The position numbers and the translations under genes were made by a program. Source: Limisphaerales bacterium (GTDB taxonomy: Bacteria > Verrucomicrobiota > Verrucomicrobiae > Limisphaerales > UBA11358). Taken from it: a stretch of 12,367 bases of DNA. Positions 1 through 6,482 of this stretch are shown piece by piece (within the stretch, counting starts at the first letter, position 1; every line of letters starts with the position of its first letter). The DNA is taken from assembly GCA_003152145.1 (NCBI GenBank), contig PLZL01000316.1, forward strand, positions 1-12,367, in the 5' to 3' direction. Under the pieces are notes generated by a model, which worked only from the letters and a program-made list of their open reading frames with translations, was not told the DNA's origin and did no database searches.

Positions 1-2
1 CC

Positions 3-1739
3 AAATTGCTCGACAAGCTGGCTGACGATGGCGCTGATCTTGTCGTGTTTGATTCCTTTTTCCGGGGGCTTCCCGATCCAGCGAAAGACGAAGCACTCGC
101 AAATGCCATCCGGCGGCAGCGCCACATCGTATTGATGGCCGGACAGGCACAAGTGACGCATCCGGCTCTGATTGGCGCGCAACCGAGTTTACCGGAGGAA
201 TTGTTTCTTAACGCAGCCGGAAGCAATTGCGGTGTGGCCTGGCTTGATCCGGACCTCGATTCAACTGTGCGCCGGCACTGGCCTTTCCCATCTCCGGGGT
301 CATATCCGAGCCCGAGCTTGCCCTGGACTGCCGCGCGACTTGCAGGCGCACGATTAAACGAAGAACCGCAAGAGCAATGGCTCCGTTACTATGGCCGGGA
401 TGGTGCGTGGACAAAATTGAGTTACCGGTTCGCGGTGGCACAACCGACAAATTATTTCCGCAATAAAGTCGTGTTCATCGGAACTCAACCGCAGACATCA
501 TTGATGGACGGTGAAAACGATGAATTCCGCACGCCTTACACGCGCTGGACCGGTGAATCGGCTGGTGGCGTTGAAATAATGTTGACCTCGTTTCTGAATC
601 TGATGAACAACGACTGGCTTCGGCGGCCGGCCTTCTGGATGGAGGCGCTGGTTTTAATGATAACTGGAACATTGTTGGGCGGCGGATTGTGCCGGATGCG
701 ACCGCTGATGGCCTGTATTTTCGCGGCGGTTATTGCCTTGGCTGTGGCGCTCGGAGCGGTTTCATGGAGCTATTTCACCAACTATTGGTTTCCGTGGCTG
801 ACAATTGCTGGAGGACAGGTGCCGTGCGCTTTGGCATGGGCGCTGGTGATGGCAAAGCCACGTGTTCGCGTCGCCGGACTGAAAGCTGCCGCAGTTGACG
901 AATTGCCGGACGCTCCCGGTTACGAATTGTTCAACACGCCTTTTGGTGAAGGCGCTTATGGAAAAGTCTGGCTGGCGCGGAACGCAGCCGGGCAATGGCA
1001 GGCGCTGAAAGCCGTCTATCTGGCGAATTTCGACAACAACCCCGATCCTTACGAACGCGAATTTAATGGCGTCAGCAGATACAAACCCATTTCAGATAAA
1101 CATCCCGGTCTGTTGCGCGTGGATTTTGTCAGCGAAAAGCGCACGGGATATTTTTATTATGTGATGGAATTGGGCGACCCGCTTGAACCCGGCTGGGAGC
1201 GCGAGCCGTCCACTTACAAGCCGCGCGATTTGGTCAACGAACGCGCACACGCCCCCGGAAGAAGATTGCCGGTTCGGGAGTGTGTGCAAATCGGCCTTGA
1301 GTTGACCGATGCGCTTGACTTTCTCCACCGGCAGGGACTCACGCATCGTGACATCAAACCCCAGAACATCATTTTTGTGCATGGCCGGCCCAAACTGGCG
1401 GATTTGGGACTCATCGCCGAAATCCGACCACCCGATCAAGAAAGAACTTCTGTTGGCACGCCCGGCTATATGCCTCCACCGCCAGAACGCCCGGGCACGC
1501 CGCAGGCGGATATTTATGCCTTGGGCATGGTGCTCTACGTGTTGAGCACCGGTCGCAACGCGGCATTTTTCCCTGAAATTGCGACAACACTCGTTGAGAG
1601 CAAAGACCCTGTGGAATTCTTGCCATTGAACGCCATTGTCCTCAAAGCCTGCCAACCCGACCTCGCGCAGCGTTACGCCTCGGCTGTTGAAATGCATCGG
1701 GCTTTGCAGGAAGCACAAGAATGTCTCGAAAGGAAATGA
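3..1739 (+). CDS. CHASE2-domain Ser/Thr protein kinase, 5' partial
   Basis: The frame is open to the window edge, so the true start lies upstream; the first usable start inside is TTG at 6. Numbering from there, residues 1-200 look like the end of a CHASE2 extracytoplasmic sensor domain (GADLVVFD, then an FIGT strand near 157-160). Three hydrophobic membrane segments follow at about 211-229, 232-252 and 260-281. The kinase domain spans 306-570, with glycine loop GEGAYG (314-319), Lys335 in ALKAV, HRDIKPQN (447-454), DLG instead of DFG (466-468), a proline-rich APE-like PPPPE (490-494) and DIYALG (502-507). All catalytic residues appear present, so an active membrane kinase that phosphorylates Ser/Thr in response to an envelope signal is likely; the ligand is unknown. 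The last ~20 codons are duplicated at 3375. An intrinsic terminator follows directly. Confidence 0.9.
   Translation, partial: KLLDKLADDGADLVVFDSFFRGLPDPAKDEALANAIRRQRHIVLMAGQAQVTHPALIGAQPSLPEELFLNAAGSNCGVAWLDPDLDSTVRRHWPFPSPGSYPSPSLPWTAARLAGARLNEEPQEQWLRYYGRDGAWTKLSYRFAVAQPTNYFRNKVVFIGTQPQTSLMDGENDEFRTPYTRWTGESAGGVEIMLTSFLNLMNNDWLRRPAFWMEALVLMITGTLLGGGLCRMRPLMACIFAAVIALAVALGAVSWSYFTNYWFPWLTIAGGQVPCALAWALVMAKPRVRVAGLKAAAVDELPDAPGYELFNTPFGEGAYGKVWLARNAAGQWQALKAVYLANFDNNPDPYEREFNGVSRYKPISDKHPGLLRVDFVSEKRTGYFYYVMELGDPLEPGWEREPSTYKPRDLVNERAHAPGRRLPVRECVQIGLELTDALDFLHRQGLTHRDIKPQNIIFVHGRPKLADLGLIAEIRPPDQERTSVGTPGYMPPPPERPGTPQADIYALGMVLYVLSTGRNAAFFPEIATTLVESKDPVEFLPLNAIVLKACQPDLAQRYASAVEMHRALQEAQECLERK
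1647..1707 (+). repeat. 61-bp direct repeat, copy 1 (kinase 3' end)
   Basis: These 61 bases, inside the last part of the kinase gene (coding KACQPDLAQRYASAVEMHRAL), recur without a mismatch at 3375-3435. Similarity continues with divergence to the stop codon and the following ACAG. Confidence 0.95.
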
Positions 1740-1752
1740 CAGAGGTCACAGG

Positions 1753-1790
1753 TCTGCATTCTTTGCATAACCCCTCAATGCAGATTTTTT
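1753..1790 (+). terminator. Intrinsic terminator of the kinase gene
   Basis: A perfect 8-bp stem, TCTGCATT (1753-1760) with AATGCAGA (1777-1784), encloses a 16-nt loop and is followed at once by six T (1785-1790). It begins 14 bases after the kinase stop. The long loop and modest GC make it a medium-strength candidate. Confidence 0.65.
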
Positions 1791-1819
1791 GAAAGATTCC
1801 CATTTTCGTCCGTATAACC
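1786..1819 (+). promoter_or_regulatory. Promoter-like motif, copy A (GAAAGATT-N11-CCGTATA)
   Basis: TTTTTGAAAGATT followed by CCCA and, 11 bases after GAAAGATT, CCGTATA(A)CC. Nearly the same block occurs at 3695-3728. The two-box layout resembles an ECF-sigma promoter (upstream GAAAG, downstream CGTAT, about 15 bases apart); this is inferred from two copies only. It lies about 150 bases upstream of the histidine kinase start and its T-run is shared with the terminator before it. Confidence 0.45.
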
Positions 1820-1857
1820 TGTATTAGGTGAGGAAGCCTTGGATGGCTTCTGAAACC

Positions 1858-1937
1858 CAATAGCCATGTCGTTTGAGCGAAGCCGGAGGAAAGGACACCT
1901 CTGTCCTTTGCGGTTTAGCGCGAGTTACCGGCTATTG
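1858..1937 (+). promoter_or_regulatory. Structured 5' leader of the histidine kinase gene
   Basis: An outer 8-bp stem, CAATAGCC (1858-1865) with GGCTATTG (1930-1937), encloses a perfect 8-bp hairpin, AAAGGACA (1890-1897) with TGTCCTTT (1902-1909), loop CCTC. A competing pairing exists: AGCCGG (1881-1886) with CCGGCT (1928-1933), which excludes the outer stem. It ends 14 bases before the AAGGGG ribosome site, so it could act on translation or simply be a stable leader. I match it to no known riboswitch. Confidence 0.4.
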
Positions 1938-1964
1938 TTAGCCCTCTTTTGAAGGGGAAATGAA

Positions 1965-3233
1965 ATGAGTGGGGATGGAATCATGAGCAGCGATCATCAA
2001 AACGAGAACGTGCCCGGCCACGACACGCAGATTATGCGGGCGGAGGCGCGGACAGTGAAAGCCGATACGCGGACGAAACTGGCCGAGGCGCAGTTTATCG
2101 AAGCGCAAAAAATGGAAGTAATCGGACAGCTCGCCAGCGGCGTGGCGCATGATTTCAACAACATACTGGGCGTCATCATGGGCTACGGTGAATTGATCAC
2201 GGAGGACCTTGAGCCGGACAGTCCGCTGCGAAAATATGCCGAGGAGATCCGGCATGCGGCGGAGCAAGCAGCCGGGTTGACGCGGCAACTGCTCATCTTC
2301 AGCCGCAAACAAAAGGTGCAACTTGTCGTGCTCGACCTCAATGACACGGTGAAAAACCTGGACAAAATGTTGCGGCGGCTCATTGGCGAGAGTATTGAAA
2401 TGATGATTGTTCCAGGAAAACAAATCGGACACATCAAGGCCGACTCCGGCTACATCGGGCAGGTGCTGATGAATCTGGCCGTCAATGCCCGCGATGCCAT
2501 GCCCAATGGCGGAAAACTCACCATCGCCACCAGCAATGTCACGCTCGATGAAAACTACACGCACGCACACACGGGCATAATTCCTGGCGACTACGTGATG
2601 CTCAGCGTCAGCGACACGGGAACCGGCATGACCAAGGAAGTCAAAGCGCGTCTGTTTGAGGCGCTTTTCACAACGAAGCCCGTGGGCAAAGGCACCGGAT
2701 TGGGCCTGGCGACCTGCCGGACCATCGTCCAACAATCCGGCGGCCACATTGACGTTGAGAGCGAGGTTGGCAAAGGCGCGAGCTTCAAGATTTATTTTCC
2801 GCGAGTCGAGCAGCCGCTGGATGTCGCGGCCACATCGGTTCAGACCGGGCCGTTGCCGCGCGGGACGGAAACCTTGCTGGTCGTGGAAGATGAGCCAGCC
2901 ATGAAGCATCTGGCTGCGGGTGTGTTGAAAGCGCAGGGCTACACCGTGCTGCACGCGAACAACGGCCAAGATGCATTAAAGGTGGCGCACGAACATAAAG
3001 GATCACCGATTCGTTTGGTGGTCACCGATGTCATCATGCCGCGGATGGGCGGCAAAGTGATGGCGGAATGGCTGAAAACATCGTATCCCGACATCAAAAT
3101 CCTCTTCACTTCAGGCTACACGGATGACGCCATCGCGCACCACGGAGTGCTTGAAACGGGAGTTGAGTTCCTGTCCAAACCTTATACACCCGCAACGCTT
3201 ACACGCAAAGTGCGTAAGATGCTGGATCGCTGA
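1965..3233 (+). CDS. Soluble hybrid histidine kinase with C-terminal receiver domain
   Basis: A 422-residue cytoplasmic two-component protein with no membrane segment and no PAS, GAF or HAMP sensor. A charged helical N-terminus (20-50) leads into the dimerisation/phosphoacceptor motif ASGVAHDFNNIL with His62. The ATPase domain has the N box NLAVNARDAM (170-179), G1 DTGTGM (217-222), F box FEALFTTK (231-238) and G2 GKGTGLGLAT (241-250). A receiver domain covers about 302-420: acidic pair Glu308/Asp309, phosphoacceptor Asp355 in VVTDVIMP, Thr382/Ser383 and Lys405. Phosphate would pass from His62 to Asp355 or to an unlinked partner; no DNA-binding output domain is attached. Start 1965 is supported by AAGGGG at 1952-1957, 7 bases upstream; ATG 1983 is an in-frame alternative. 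Without a sensor domain, the input probably comes from a partner protein. Confidence 0.93.
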   Translation: MSGDGIMSSDHQNENVPGHDTQIMRAEARTVKADTRTKLAEAQFIEAQKMEVIGQLASGVAHDFNNILGVIMGYGELITEDLEPDSPLRKYAEEIRHAAEQAAGLTRQLLIFSRKQKVQLVVLDLNDTVKNLDKMLRRLIGESIEMMIVPGKQIGHIKADSGYIGQVLMNLAVNARDAMPNGGKLTIATSNVTLDENYTHAHTGIIPGDYVMLSVSDTGTGMTKEVKARLFEALFTTKPVGKGTGLGLATCRTIVQQSGGHIDVESEVGKGASFKIYFPRVEQPLDVAATSVQTGPLPRGTETLLVVEDEPAMKHLAAGVLKAQGYTVLHANNGQDALKVAHEHKGSPIRLVVTDVIMPRMGGKVMAEWLKTSYPDIKILFTSGYTDDAIAHHGVLETGVEFLSKPYTPATLTRKVRKMLDR

Positions 3234-3275
3234 TTTGAAAAGCAGCAATGATCCCCGCTGTCACCTGATAAAGAA

Positions 3276-3467
3276 TTGCAACAAACCATGGCCCAACTCA
3301 AGCGTGCGAAAGAGGAGTTGAACTGGAAAGACGGCGTTCCTTGGGGCCCAAGCAAACTCCTCCATCAAAGGAAGGCCTGCCAACCCGACCTCGCGCAGCG
3401 TTACGCCTCGGCTGTTGAAATGCATCGGGCTTTGCGAGAAGGGCAAAAGATTCTTGAAAGAAAATGA
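3276..3467 (+). pseudogene. Kinase-tail remnant fused to unrelated sequence
   Basis: The 3375-3467 part encodes the same C-terminus as the kinase at 1739 (KACQPDLAQRYASAVEMHRAL, ending LERK then TGA) but has no catalytic domain before it. The preceding 33 residues (LQQTMAQLKRAKEEL...) are charged and helical, unrelated to the kinase, and the frame opens only after a TGA at about 3248, with TTG 3276 the only early start and no clear ribosome site. The simplest reading is a decayed kinase paralogue, or the scar of a recombination between kinase copies that left the histidine kinase gene between them. A short expressed protein cannot be excluded. Confidence 0.65.
3375..3435 (+). repeat. 61-bp direct repeat, copy 2 (orphan kinase 3' end)
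   Basis: Base-for-base identical to 1647-1707. After 3435 the two copies drift (LQEAQECLERK in copy 1, LREGQKILERK in copy 2), so identity is highest in the 5' part, which fits gene conversion or a recent crossover there. Confidence 0.95.
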
Positions 3468-3498
3468 CAGCAGTCGCAACGCGATTCTTTTATCATCA

Positions 3499-3562
3499 AT
3501 ACCAGCTCCGCCCTTATGCCTTGTTCCTTTTATTTCCTTTAACCCTCGAACGGAGCTGGTAT
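3499..3562. repeat. 12-bp perfect inverted repeat bounding 64 bp
   Basis: ATACCAGCTCCG (3499-3510) is the exact reverse complement of CGGAGCTGGTAT (3551-3562), with a 40-base pyrimidine-rich interior. There is no T-run after it. It may be a small palindromic repeat or a remnant of a non-autonomous element; no target duplication is evident. Confidence 0.6.
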
Positions 3563-3682
3563 AAAGCGGCCCCAACTCACAGTATAAAAAATTGATACGC
3601 AATAGGTTGCGAACAACTCAAAACTGCAAAGCCGGTTCAATTCGAAATCACTGCCCACCAGCTATTACGTTCCCGGGTTCAG

Positions 3683-3728
3683 AATCTTTCAACATTTTTG
3701 AAAGATTGCCCAAATACACCCGTATACC
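3683..3728 (+). promoter_or_regulatory. Promoter-like motif, copy B, overlapped by an inverted repeat
   Basis: TTTTTGAAAGATT-GCCCA, then CCGTATACC with 12 bases between GAAAGATT (3700-3707) and CCGTATA (3720-3726). This repeats copy A at 1786-1819 with one extra base in the spacer. Here the upstream box forms the right arm of a perfect 10-bp inverted repeat: AATCTTTCAA (3683-3692) with TTGAAAGATT (3698-3707), loop CATTT. That could be an operator or a hairpin. It lies about 175 bases before the gene at 3904. Confidence 0.45.
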
Positions 3729-3903
3729 TTTCTGCAAAACGATATCCTATTTAGCCCGAAAACAGTTCGTTTCGTTTAGTCGGTCTGTTAGTTAGGCGGT
3801 GGGATTGGGTTTATGGAAGCAAACAATTGCGACAAGGTTTACAAGAGAAGAACTGATACAAGTGAGAAGCTAAAACATAAATTATGTTGTAAGTAGAGAG
3901 TGC

Positions 3904-4422
3904 ATGAGTATGACAAAATATTTAATCATAATAATTTGTATTATTGTAATTGGAGTCTTTATTTTGGCGAAAGCAGACAAATGGGGGTCGGAGGGTGAAA
4001 ACGAGCAACAAACTATTACCGGAGATTACAAACTTGTCGCAAAATACGATCCACTTCACCTTAATATATATATTCGCACTGATACGGCCACAACTAATAA
4101 GTTTCCTGATTACATAATAAGCGAGGGAGATAAGCCAATGTATTACCGAGAGGCCACATCAAATGGATTTGCAATCACTTATGCTGAAAAGGGCTTAGAT
4201 GTTTTGGATACATACTGTGATAAAAACGGGAGCGTCTTAAGGCGCGTTATGACTAGTTACTATGACAATTCACCATACCATAGATATGTATACATTGACA
4301 AGAACGGAGATGGTCTTTTTGATATGTTCATCTTATACGGCAAAGATGGACAGAGAATGGAGGAACTTACACGAAGCAATCTTTATTGGATGTCCGTTTG
4401 GCCAACAAACGGCGGCCAGTAG
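3904..4422 (+). CDS. Membrane-anchored or exported hypothetical protein, AT-rich
   Basis: A 172-residue protein of unknown function. It begins with a short basic end and a strongly hydrophobic segment (about 5-22: LIIIICIIVIGVFILA), either an uncleaved anchor or a signal peptide, so the rest should face the periplasm. The remainder is polar and rich in Asp, Tyr and Asn, with two Asp-Lys-Asn-Gly loops: DKNGS at 106-110 and DKNGDGLFD at 132-140; the second has the spacing of a calcium-binding EF-hand/dockerin-like loop, though one loop is weak evidence. The local base composition is roughly 35-40% GC by eye, far below the flanking genes, which suggests acquisition. ATG 3904 and ATG 3910 are both possible starts; a weak GAGAG lies just upstream. 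A hairpin follows at 4436. Confidence 0.7.
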   Translation: MSMTKYLIIIICIIVIGVFILAKADKWGSEGENEQQTITGDYKLVAKYDPLHLNIYIRTDTATTNKFPDYIISEGDKPMYYREATSNGFAITYAEKGLDVLDTYCDKNGSVLRRVMTSYYDNSPYHRYVYIDKNGDGLFDMFILYGKDGQRMEELTRSNLYWMSVWPTNGGQ

Positions 4423-4435
4423 CATGACTTGTGCC

Positions 4436-4454
4436 AGCTATTTGATAAATAGCT
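4436..4454 (+). terminator. Hairpin after the 3904 gene, terminator-like without T-run
   Basis: A perfect 8-bp stem AGCTATTT (4436-4443) with AAATAGCT (4447-4454) and a 3-base GAT loop starts 14 bases after the stop codon. It is AT-rich and lacks a following T-run, so it may only stabilise the transcript end. The rest of 4455-4686 shows no gene; it contains an isolated TATAAT (4527) and TTGACA (4541) that do not pair into a well-spaced promoter. Confidence 0.35.
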
Positions 4455-4686
4455 CCGCAACAGTTTCACGTTACCTCACTAGCTGCAACGAAAGCAGGGC
4501 TGGTGTGAGTTTGTAAATTGGGGGACTATAATATTTCATATTGACATTGCCACATAGCTTGATAGCTTAGAGGCATGAAAGGCGTGAGCAGCGCACTACA
4601 TCATTTCTCCCTGTAAAGGACTCGGTCGGCGGCTTGTTCGCAGGCAGCGCGCTTGCTTCATTGCCTTGATATATTAAACTCGCCTC

Positions 4687-5508
4687 GTGCATTGGCGCGC
4701 GTTGTTCATCCTGCTCATGGTGCTTGGCTGCCGGGTTTCCTCTTTGGCTCAATATTCCGGTTCGGCGCTTGCCGAAATCAAAGCTGCCGCCGACGCTGGC
4801 GATCCCGCCGCCCAGGACAAGCTCGCCGAGCAATTCATCCTGCGGACCGACATCAAGCAGGCCGAATTCTGGTATCGCAAGTCCGCCGAACAAGGCTATG
4901 CCCATGCGCAGGGCAAGCTCGGCGATATGCTGCTCAATCGCAGTCGCATCAGCATCAACGGCACGCCGGCGCAGCGCGCCGCCATGGGCGAGGAAGCTCT
5001 CAAATGGGCCACGCTTGCTGCGAACCAAGGCGACAAACGCGGCCAGGCTGACCTCGCCAGTATCTGCCTCGAAGGCAAGCTCGTGAAACCGGATTTGGTC
5101 GAGGCATACAAATGGGGCGACTTTGCCGCGCAAGGCTCAATGATTGACACCGCCACCATCGCGGGTCGTTCGATTCGCGACTCTGCGATTCTGAAAATGA
5201 CACCCGACCAAATCTCGGAAGCCAAGAAGCGCGTTGCTGCTTTCACACCGCACATGCCGGGCAAGGATGAGTTGCCTGAACCATCTTGGGTGGCGCAGAT
5301 CAAACTCTCTGGCCTCAGCGGGGCGGTAGACCGTCGGTTGGCCATTATCGGCGGCACAACGTTTTCACAGGGCGAAACCGCCCCCGTCAAAGTCTCCGGC
5401 AAAACCATCAAAGTGCGTTGCTTGGAAATCCGCGAAAAATCCGTGCTCGTCGAGATTGATGGCTTCGACAAGCCACGCGAACTTTTCCTCGCCGATGCCA
5501 AGCCATGA
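4687..5508 (+). CDS. Exported Sel1-repeat (TPR-like) protein
   Basis: A 273-residue protein starting at GTG 4687, chosen because it places a classic signal sequence (RALFILLMVLG) at the N-terminus. Cys15 follows VLG, so lipid attachment is possible, or cleavage after LAQ (20-22). Sel1-like helical repeats follow at about 28-51, 58-82 (AEFWYRKSAEQGYAHAQGKLG), 103-130 (ALKWATLAANQGDKRGQADL) and a shorter unit at 138-151 (EAYKWGDFAAQG). These repeats usually form a protein-binding scaffold. The C-terminal 65 residues are a separate small beta-rich region (GGTTFSQGE ... VSGKTIKVRCLEIREKSV), similar in feel to short envelope or secretion-linked domains of this phylum. The binding partner is unknown. 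The gene converges with the minus-strand regulators, with 19 bases between their stops. Confidence 0.85.
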   Translation: MHWRALFILLMVLGCRVSSLAQYSGSALAEIKAAADAGDPAAQDKLAEQFILRTDIKQAEFWYRKSAEQGYAHAQGKLGDMLLNRSRISINGTPAQRAAMGEEALKWATLAANQGDKRGQADLASICLEGKLVKPDLVEAYKWGDFAAQGSMIDTATIAGRSIRDSAILKMTPDQISEAKKRVAAFTPHMPGKDELPEPSWVAQIKLSGLSGAVDRRLAIIGGTTFSQGETAPVKVSGKTIKVRCLEIREKSVLVEIDGFDKPRELFLADAKP

Positions 5509-5527
5509 AGGCGCCATGAGGCGTCGC

Positions 5528-5815
5528 TCAAGCCTTTCGCGCCGCCGTGACGATGGATGTGGGCCCTAGAAAGCTAGCCAAAACCTTCAACTGTCGGTTA
5601 TCGGGTTGGCTGGTGTCCTCCTCCCATGCGCGAACCAAGGCCGTTGCAATACCCATTTTTGCCGCCAAGTGGCAGGGTGTTAGGTTTTTCTCTTGGCGTT
5701 TGACTTGAATCCAGTCGCCAATCGTCTTTATGCTTGTTGGCAACGGTTTATCATATTTCGGTTTTCTCGTCTTTTGGCTGAATTTTATGCGAATTTGCCG
5801 TTGTTCAATACCCAA
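5528..5815 (-). CDS. Small XRE-family helix-turn-helix protein
   Basis: A 95-residue DNA-binding protein. A basic, poorly structured N-terminus (1-26) precedes one XRE/Cro-type domain at about 30-84: TIGDWIQVKRQEKNLT, then LAAKMGIATALVRAWEEDTSQP, then QLKVLASFLG. The recognition helix would be around ATALVRAWE. Start TTG 5815 is supported by GAGAGGG at 5824-5830, 8 bases upstream; no ATG is available before the domain. It lies 30 bases downstream of another HTH gene on the same strand and probably forms a two-gene unit with it. No toxin or prophage gene is adjacent, so its target is unknown; a local repressor is the default guess. Confidence 0.75.
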   Translation of the reverse strand: MGIEQRQIRIKFSQKTRKPKYDKPLPTSIKTIGDWIQVKRQEKNLTPCHLAAKMGIATALVRAWEEDTSQPDNRQLKVLASFLGPTSIVTAARKA

Positions 5816-5845
5816 CAGAGCTACCCTCTCGCGTGAGGAGTCGAA

Positions 5846-6109
5846 TCAGAAAGAAGCTATGTGAGGATTGCACAACGCCAATTTTAAACCGGAGCGGGTG
5901 AAGGGAATCGAACTCTCATCCAATTCTCGGATTTTCGACCAAAATCGCCTGCCGGGTTTGGTTCGGCAACATTCCCAATTTTTGAGCGTTCCCAAGCTCA
6001 CGCCCAGCTTTGCAGCCAAGATTTCCATAGTAAAGCCTGTTTTCATACGGTATTTCGTTAGTAATTCCGAGAGCGATTGGGGGTTGTTTTTGCAGGGTGG
6101 CGAATCCAC
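5846..6109 (-). CDS. Small XRE-like helix-turn-helix protein, start uncertain
   Basis: The supported protein is about 87 residues. It has one helix-turn-helix domain at roughly 11-64: SLSELLTKYRMKTGFTMEIL, AAKLGVSLGTLKNWE, then a basic KPGRRFWSKIREL. The tail (TRSGLKLALCNPHIASF) is unrecognised. GTG 6109 is chosen because everything upstream in the frame (to 6304) is rich in Trp, Cys and Arg and reads like non-coding DNA; this start sits inside a hairpin (6094-6112) and has no good ribosome site, so it is weak. ATG at residue 22 would cut the first helix. The gene may be a decayed or recombined copy. It shares strand and probably transcript with the XRE gene downstream. Confidence 0.55.
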   Translation of the reverse strand: MDSPPCKNNPQSLSELLTKYRMKTGFTMEILAAKLGVSLGTLKNWECCRTKPGRRFWSKIRELDESSIPFTRSGLKLALCNPHIASF

Positions 6110-6112
6110 CCT
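6094..6112. repeat. 7-bp hairpin over the putative HTH start
   Basis: AGGGTGG (6094-6100) pairs perfectly with CCACCCT (6106-6112) around a 5-base loop. On the minus strand it covers the putative GTG start of the HTH gene, so it could hinder initiation or mark a repeat boundary. Confidence 0.5.
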
Positions 6113-6482
6113 TACGGCCTTGATCACCAGACGACAATAAGGGTTCAGAAACGACCCCTTCCGCCAACTTGGTTCTGAAAGTGGGCGCCGCGCCGCGCAC
6201 CACCAGCGGATACAGAATCGGCCTTGCCCCGGTTTGACGGACATATTGCTTACCCAATGTTCTGCTTTGCCGGCACTAGCCAATAAATGTCCACACTTTG
6301 ACAAGATCGGTGATGCCGGACATCGCCGGCTCCATGAAACTGTCAGCGCGAACGTTCGGCAAGTTTTGGGTCATGTGTGTTGTCGTGGCGGCAGGGTGTC
6401 AATACGGATTGAAATTCCGCACGCCAAAGGCAAGTGACCCGGAGCAGCCGGGCCGGATTCACAATTAAAACACGAACATATT
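6113..6482. other. Intergenic region between divergent HTH and cytochrome genes
   Basis: I find no supported gene here. Two overlapping minus-strand frames run through it but lack protein character. TTCAGAA near 6144 can pair with TTCTGAA near 6173. A GC-rich GGGCGCCGCGCCGCGC run lies near 6182. The region must contain the promoters of the two HTH genes (minus) and of the cytochrome gene (plus), but I see no clear -35/-10 pair. Confidence 0.45.

Larger units (their letters stand above)
3468..3903 (+). other. Gene-less stretch with inverted repeats and promoter-like motif
   Basis: I see no convincing gene here. It holds a 12-bp inverted repeat (3499-3562), a 10-bp inverted repeat overlapping promoter-like motif copy B (3683-3728), and increasingly AT-rich sequence towards 3904. 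The open frames at 3592-3795 and 3813-3896 lack ribosome sites and recognisable protein character. Confidence 0.6.

Noticed and set aside
1937..1943. GTTAGCC next to a stem-loop, considered as an integron attC site (also GTTAGGC at 3791)
   Set aside because: Neither has the complementary RYYYAAC box at the other end nor the paired L boxes; no integrase gene is present.
1938..2969. 343-residue minus-strand frame opposite the histidine kinase
   Set aside because: It mirrors the codons of a clearly real kinase/receiver gene; its translation is Arg/His/Gln-rich with no domain.
3592..3795. 67-residue frame in the intergenic region
   Set aside because: It overlaps the inverted repeat and promoter-like motif, has no ribosome site and no protein character.
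3813..3896. 27-residue frame starting ATG 3813
   Set aside because: Short, no ribosome site, composition explained by AT-rich DNA; no homologue recognised.
4527..4569. TATAAT (4527) and TTGACA (4541) as a promoter for the Sel1 gene
   Set aside because: The two boxes are in the wrong order to work together, and neither has a partner at a 16-18 base spacing.
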